A stretch of 9,262 nt of DNA from Pseudomonadota bacterium (GTDB taxonomy: Bacteria > Pseudomonadota > Alphaproteobacteria > Rhizobiales > Xanthobacteraceae), in assembly GCA_963205465.1 (NCBI GenBank), contig CAUJKG010000331.1, positions 1-9,262 on the forward strand, read 5' to 3'. A program made the translations under genes and the position numbers. This document shows positions 6,178-9,262 of the stretch, one piece after another. The notes beneath the pieces were generated by a model. It searched no databases. It saw only the letters and a list, made by a program, of their open reading frames with translations, and was not told the origin of the DNA. The first letter of the stretch is position 1; each line of letters opens with the position of its first letter.

Positions 6178-7464
6178 TCAGGCGGGGTCACCCGACAGCA
6201 CGAGACACACGTTCTGCCCGCCAAAGCCGAAAGAGTTGGAAATAATGTTCCTGACCTTGGCGTCGCGCGCGGTGTTGCCGACCACGTCCAGCGCAAGCGC
6301 CGGATCGGGAATGGCATAGTTGATTGTCGGGGGAATGCGTTGGTGTTCGATGGTCATCAGCGAAACCACGGCCTCGATGGCGCCCGCCGCGGTAAGCGTA
6401 TGTCCGATCATCGACTTGTTCGACGAAATCGGAATCTGTTTTGCACGCTCGCCGAAGACGGCGGTGAGACCGACGGTTTCCATCTTGTCGTTCTCGGGCG
6501 TTGAAGGTCCAGGCGCGTTGATGTGGTCGATGTCGTCCGGCGTCATGCCGGAATCGCTCAGTGCATGTTTGAGGCAGGCGATGATCGGCTTTCCGTCGGG
6601 GCTCGAGCGGGTGCGGTGGAAGCTGTCCGCGACCTCGCCGCAGCCGGCGACGACGCCGAGAATTTTCGCGCCGCGCGTGGTCGCGTGTTCGAGGCTTTCC
6701 AAGACCAGCGCGCCGGCGCCTTCCGCCATGACGAAGCCGTCGCGGTTCTTCGAAAAAGGCTTGGAGGCCTGCTCCGGCGGATCGTTATGCGTCGATAGAG
6801 CGGACAAGAGCGAGAAGCGGATCAATGCTTCCGCATGCACCGAACCGTCGGTGCCGACCGCGAGTGCTGCATCGCTTTCGCCGCGGCGAATGGATTCGAG
6901 CGCGAGCTGAATCGCAGTGCCGCCGGAAGCGCAGGCCGTAGAAATCGAAATCGGCATTCCCTTGGTGCCGAAGGTATCTGCAAGATGGTCTGCAACCGTG
7001 CCGTAGAGAAACAGCTCGTGCCATTCGGGATGCTTGCCGCGCGCCGAAATCTGGAGCGCCACTTCCGGCGTGTAAGGCTGGGCCGGGTCGGCCTCTGCAG
7101 CGAGCGCACGGCGCTGCGGCCACTCGACCTCGACTGGCGCAACCGCGCAGAAGAGGGGGCCCGGAAAGTTGCCTTTCGAGCCGGCGCCCGATTGCGCAAC
7201 CGCTTCTTCCGCGGCAAGGCTCGCCAAGCGCTCGGACAATACCGGCGCGCTGACAGGCTGATCGAACAGATAATCGACGGTGCCCGCTATCGTTGTGCGC
7301 AGGCCATCGACAGGAAAGCGCTTGATCCGGTGAATGCCGGAAACGCCCGCGACAAGTTTCGCCCAGTTATCTTGCTTACCCTGGCCGAGCGAACTCACGA
7401 GGCCCATGCCGGTCACGACGACGATCGGCCTGCCTGACGAGTCCCTGAATGCTTTGTTCGTCAT
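6178..7464 (-). CDS. fabF1XL: FabF1XL, 3-oxoacyl-ACP synthase with intact Cys but first catalytic His replaced by Pro
   Basis: A FabF-type condensing enzyme of 428 residues, predicted to elongate the chain held on AcpXL. The N-terminal VVVTGMGLVSSLG (15-27) is typical. The nucleophile is Cys178 in STACASGG (175-182). SNKSMIGHTLTAAG (348-361) supplies Lys350 and the second catalytic His355, and SNSFGFGGQN (409-418) is present. At the first catalytic His the sequence is NAPGPSTPEND (316-326) instead of NAHGTSTP-like, so Pro318 stands in the His place and Pro320 in the Thr place; the codons are clearly CCT and CCT. The ATG at 7464 (MTNKAF) is chosen because GAGGA lies 8 nt upstream. A longer frame from 7509 would run into fabF2XL and adds residues without family likeness. 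The gene starts 10 nt after the fabF2XL stop, and that TGA is part of the ribosome binding site. Confidence 0.9.
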   Translation of the reverse strand: MTNKAFRDSSGRPIVVVTGMGLVSSLGQGKQDNWAKLVAGVSGIHRIKRFPVDGLRTTIAGTVDYLFDQPVSAPVLSERLASLAAEEAVAQSGAGSKGNFPGPLFCAVAPVEVEWPQRRALAAEADPAQPYTPEVALQISARGKHPEWHELFLYGTVADHLADTFGTKGMPISISTACASGGTAIQLALESIRRGESDAALAVGTDGSVHAEALIRFSLLSALSTHNDPPEQASKPFSKNRDGFVMAEGAGALVLESLEHATTRGAKILGVVAGCGEVADSFHRTRSSPDGKPIIACLKHALSDSGMTPDDIDHINAPGPSTPENDKMETVGLTAVFGERAKQIPISSNKSMIGHTLTAAGAIEAVVSLMTIEHQRIPPTINYAIPDPALALDVVGNTARDAKVRNIISNSFGFGGQNVCLVLSGDPA

Positions 7465-7474
7465 GACGGTTTCC

Positions 7475-8665
7475 TCAGATCGCTTCGACCACGCCGATGC
7501 CTTCGCCACGCCAGTGGCCGACCGTGGAGATCAGGATCGACTGTACGCCGTCAGCACCTTGTGTTTCGAGGGGCACCCCCGGCATGGCTGCTGGGAGTTT
7601 TCCTTCCGCAACCGCCAACGCGGCAAATGCAATGCCGAATACGAACATGGATTCGAAGGTTTGCCCCACGCGGCTTGCCACCGCGCGCACCGGCAGGTTC
7701 TGCGCTTTCAGGACGCCCGCTTCCTCGGCCGTGGCGGGCTCGACGCCGCTGGCCGTCGAATAAATTGCTCCCGCGTTCGGACTTTGCTTCCGCGCACCGG
7801 CAAACAAAGTGCCGACGGTTTCCGCAATGCTGCCGCTAGAGCTGCGTTTTGCACGCGCAGAGTCGACATGCGTGATTTTTGCAATCGGCTTTGCGCCGCG
7901 TGCTTCCGCATGCTGCCGCGATTCCAGCACAAGAAATGCGCTTCCCGTGCCCGTCGCCATGCCCGGCTTTCTGTCGGGAGCAAAGAGGGGTTTGAACTCG
8001 TCGCGGTAATGCATCTGCGCGAATTCCCATAACCCCAGCATATCCGGCCGCGCCGCGTTATAGGCGCCGCCGACGAGCGCGAGATCGCTCTGTCCGGCGC
8101 GGATGCGCGCATGCGCGGTCTGCACCGCCTGCACGCCCGAGCTTTCTTCGCCCATGAAGGTACGCGAAGATCCTACCACCCCATGCACGACGGAAATATT
8201 CCCGGCGAGCAGGTTCGAAAGCTGCGCGAGAAACAGCGTTGGACGCAGTTCGCTCTGCAGACGCTCGTTCAGCCGCGCTTCTGGATTGTTTGCGGTCCGC
8301 AGTTCGTCGGCAACGGAAGCATCGACCTTGACATCCCGTTCGCCGCCGGCCGCGGCGACAATCATGTCCATGCGCTTCAGCAAATCCTCGTTGCCCGCGA
8401 CGCCAGCGTCGGTGAGCGCAAGACCGGCAGTATAGACGCCGATCCGCTGCCACAACTCCATCTGGCGCTGGTCGCCCTTCTTCGGAATCTGTTTGTCGAA
8501 ATCGATCGCGCCGAGCGGATGAATGAGAAAGGTTGGAAATGCGCTGAAGTCGGTGACCGGCACATCGCCGCTGTTCAGCCGGCTGCGGTGAACTTCCACC
8601 CCTTCACCAAGCGAGGAGAGAAGGCCAATGCCCGTAATCCAGGTTTCGCGGCTCTGATCCATCAT
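7475..8665 (-). CDS. fabF2XL: FabF2XL, ketosynthase-like protein lacking the whole catalytic triad
   Basis: A 396-residue ketosynthase homologue, recognisable by WITGIGLLSSLGEG (9-22), RIRAGQSDLALVGG (187-200) and GTGSAFLVLESR (239-250). Aligned by hand to FabF1XL, with RIRAGQSD set against IRRGESD, the nucleophile falls on Glu174 (MGEESSG, 171-177). The first His falls on Ser306 (TASG, 304-307) and the second on about Glu338 (GQTFESMF, 334-341); the conserved Lys is also gone. It should therefore not condense by itself. Chain-length factors of type II polyketide synthases are comparable partners, so a FabF1XL-FabF2XL heterodimer is the likely working unit (inference). The start follows the fabZXL stop by 1 nt (TGA-A-ATGATG), with no separate ribosome site, so translation is coupled. 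The second ATG at 8662 is an equally possible start. Confidence 0.87.
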   Translation of the reverse strand: MMDQSRETWITGIGLLSSLGEGVEVHRSRLNSGDVPVTDFSAFPTFLIHPLGAIDFDKQIPKKGDQRQMELWQRIGVYTAGLALTDAGVAGNEDLLKRMDMIVAAAGGERDVKVDASVADELRTANNPEARLNERLQSELRPTLFLAQLSNLLAGNISVVHGVVGSSRTFMGEESSGVQAVQTAHARIRAGQSDLALVGGAYNAARPDMLGLWEFAQMHYRDEFKPLFAPDRKPGMATGTGSAFLVLESRQHAEARGAKPIAKITHVDSARAKRSSSGSIAETVGTLFAGARKQSPNAGAIYSTASGVEPATAEEAGVLKAQNLPVRAVASRVGQTFESMFVFGIAFAALAVAEGKLPAAMPGVPLETQGADGVQSILISTVGHWRGEGIGVVEAI

Positions 8666-8666
8666 T

Positions 8667-9134
8667 TCACGCGGGGGCTGTGTTGAAGCCGATTTGTTCT
8701 GCGCGCTTGCGCATCACTTCTGCGAACTCCGGGTTGGGGAAGGGCATGACGCGAAGCGTGATCGTCGCGTCGGCGACGGGAGTGCCGTCTTCCTTGCGCA
8801 CCTTGCACTTCGTCACGCCGAAGCCGGAGCCTTCGTGTTCGATCCGCGCTTCCGCCAGCAAGGGGGTCGACGGCTGCACGAAGGTGCGCATCTTCGCTTC
8901 CTTCACGGAAGCGAGAAATCCCATCTTCTCGAAGTTGAGCTTACAGAGCAGGATCCAGCCCGAGGCCTGCGCCATGAATTCGACGAACAGCACGCCCGGC
9001 ACCAGCGGATGCCCGGGAAAATGACCTTCGAATACCGGGCTCGCCGCGGGGACGTTGCCCCGCACCAGAATGCGGCCCTCTGAAAGATTGAGCTCTTCGA
9101 TCTTGTCGACGAGCTCGAAATATTCGAGCCGCAT
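8667..9134 (-). CDS. fabZXL: FabZXL, 3-hydroxyacyl-ACP dehydratase of the VLCFA cluster
   Basis: A hotdog-fold dehydratase that removes water from 3-hydroxyacyl-ACP, here expected to work on chains bound to AcpXL. The 155-residue length suits a single-domain FabZ. The signature GHFPGHPLVPGV (37-48) carries catalytic His38, and VEFMAQASG (51-59) carries Glu52. The 14-residue spacing equals that of E. coli FabZ. The hydrophobic central helix WILLCKL (60-66) follows. The C-terminal tail (about 130-155) is charged and longer than strictly needed for the fold. The ATG at 9134 follows TAAGGA (9140-9145) by 5 nt. It starts 17 nt after acpXL and ends 1 nt before fabF2XL, so all three are tightly linked. 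Confidence 0.93.
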   Translation of the reverse strand: MRLEYFELVDKIEELNLSEGRILVRGNVPAASPVFEGHFPGHPLVPGVLFVEFMAQASGWILLCKLNFEKMGFLASVKEAKMRTFVQPSTPLLAEARIEHEGSGFGVTKCKVRKEDGTPVADATITLRVMPFPNPEFAEVMRKRAEQIGFNTAPA

Positions 9135-9151
9135 GGACGTCCTTACTTAGC

Positions 9152-9262
9152 TTATGCACCCTTGGCGGCAACGAGTCCGTCAATGCGCTCGGCGAGGTTC
9201 TTGAGCACGAAATACTGCTCGGTGGTCGCCTTGCCTTCGTTCACCTCCGCCGTCCACTGCTC
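9152..9262 (-). CDS. acpXL: AcpXL, specialised acyl carrier protein, C-terminal 36 residues
   Basis: Only the end of the gene is inside the window: 36 codons and a TAA stop at 9152-9154, translated directly from the minus strand. The residues EQWTAEVNEGKATTEQYFVL, followed by KNLAERIDGLVAAKGA, match the known AcpXL C-terminus, including the ATTEQYFVLKNL stretch. AcpXL is the dedicated carrier on which the very-long-chain hydroxy acid of lipid A is built; it is about 90-95 residues long. The phosphopantetheine serine lies beyond the right edge. Its position, 17 nt upstream of fabZXL, is the standard arrangement. The identification rests on a short fragment plus strong gene context. Confidence 0.9.
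   Translation of the reverse strand, partial: EQWTAEVNEGKATTEQYFVLKNLAERIDGLVAAKGA

Larger units (their letters stand above)
4074..9262 (-). other. lipid A very-long-chain fatty acid operon (acpXL to lpxXL), 5' end outside window
   Basis: Six genes share one strand and the order acpXL, fabZXL, fabF2XL, fabF1XL, adh2XL, lpxXL known from Rhizobium and relatives. There, the set makes and attaches the 27-hydroxyoctacosanoyl or similar chain of lipid A. Gaps are 17, 1, 10, 95 and 2 nt, so they are most likely co-transcribed from a promoter upstream of acpXL, beyond the right edge. The set has a carrier, condensing, dehydrating and reductase-like members plus the final acyltransferase. It lacks a 3-ketoacyl reductase and the (omega-1)-hydroxylase within the window. 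Confidence 0.9.

Noticed and set aside
7465..7509. Upstream start for fabF1XL giving 15 extra residues
   Set aside because: It would overlap fabF2XL by 35 nt; the internal ATG at 7464 has a good ribosome site and fits the family N-terminus.
1..9262. Search for CRISPR arrays, tRNA genes, transposase genes or long repeats
   Set aside because: No regularly spaced repeats, cloverleaf-like segments, transposase-like proteins or terminal inverted repeats were seen by eye.

Overview
The window looks like an ordinary chromosomal stretch from an alphaproteobacterium, most likely Hyphomicrobiales (Rhizobiales; a Bradyrhizobium/Xanthobacteraceae-type organism is a reasonable guess). The evidence is the GC-rich coding style, the PomA-like motA/motB pair and, above all, the gene set acpXL-fabZXL-fabF2XL-fabF1XL-adh2XL-lpxXL. 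That set is known from rhizobia and relatives whose lipid A carries a very-long-chain (omega-1)-hydroxy fatty acid such as 27-hydroxyoctacosanoate. I see no insertion sequence, tRNA, rRNA, CRISPR array or phage gene.

Left part. The N-terminal 212 codons of a CoA-acylating methylmalonate-semialdehyde dehydrogenase (mmsA) run leftward out of the window. A 226-bp divergent intergenic region separates it from a rightward run: a MotA/PomA-type stator subunit, a MotB-type stator subunit, a small single-domain rhodanese, and a PotF-type periplasmic putrescine-binding protein with no transporter genes beside it.

Right part (4074-9262, minus strand). Transcription enters from the right-hand edge and reads acpXL (last 36 residues), fabZXL, fabF2XL, fabF1XL, adh2XL and lpxXL. 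Gaps are 17, 1, 10, 95 and 2 nt, so this is almost certainly one operon. AcpXL carries the growing chain, the FabF proteins condense, FabZXL dehydrates, the MDR reductase is the candidate enoyl reductase, and LpxXL transfers the finished chain to lipid A. No ketoreductase is present, so a housekeeping FabG is presumably borrowed. The operon meets potF tail to tail with only 9 bp between the stop codons.

The most interesting signal is in the two ketosynthases. FabF2XL keeps the thiolase-fold framework but has Glu, Ser and Glu where the Cys-His-His triad should be. FabF1XL keeps the nucleophilic Cys and the second His but has Pro at the first His. This suggests a KS plus chain-length-factor-like heterodimer setting the very long chain length, analogous to type II polyketide and aryl-polyene systems. 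The MDR reductase keeps its four structural-zinc cysteines but lacks the usual catalytic-zinc ligands, which fits an enoyl reductase better than an alcohol dehydrogenase.
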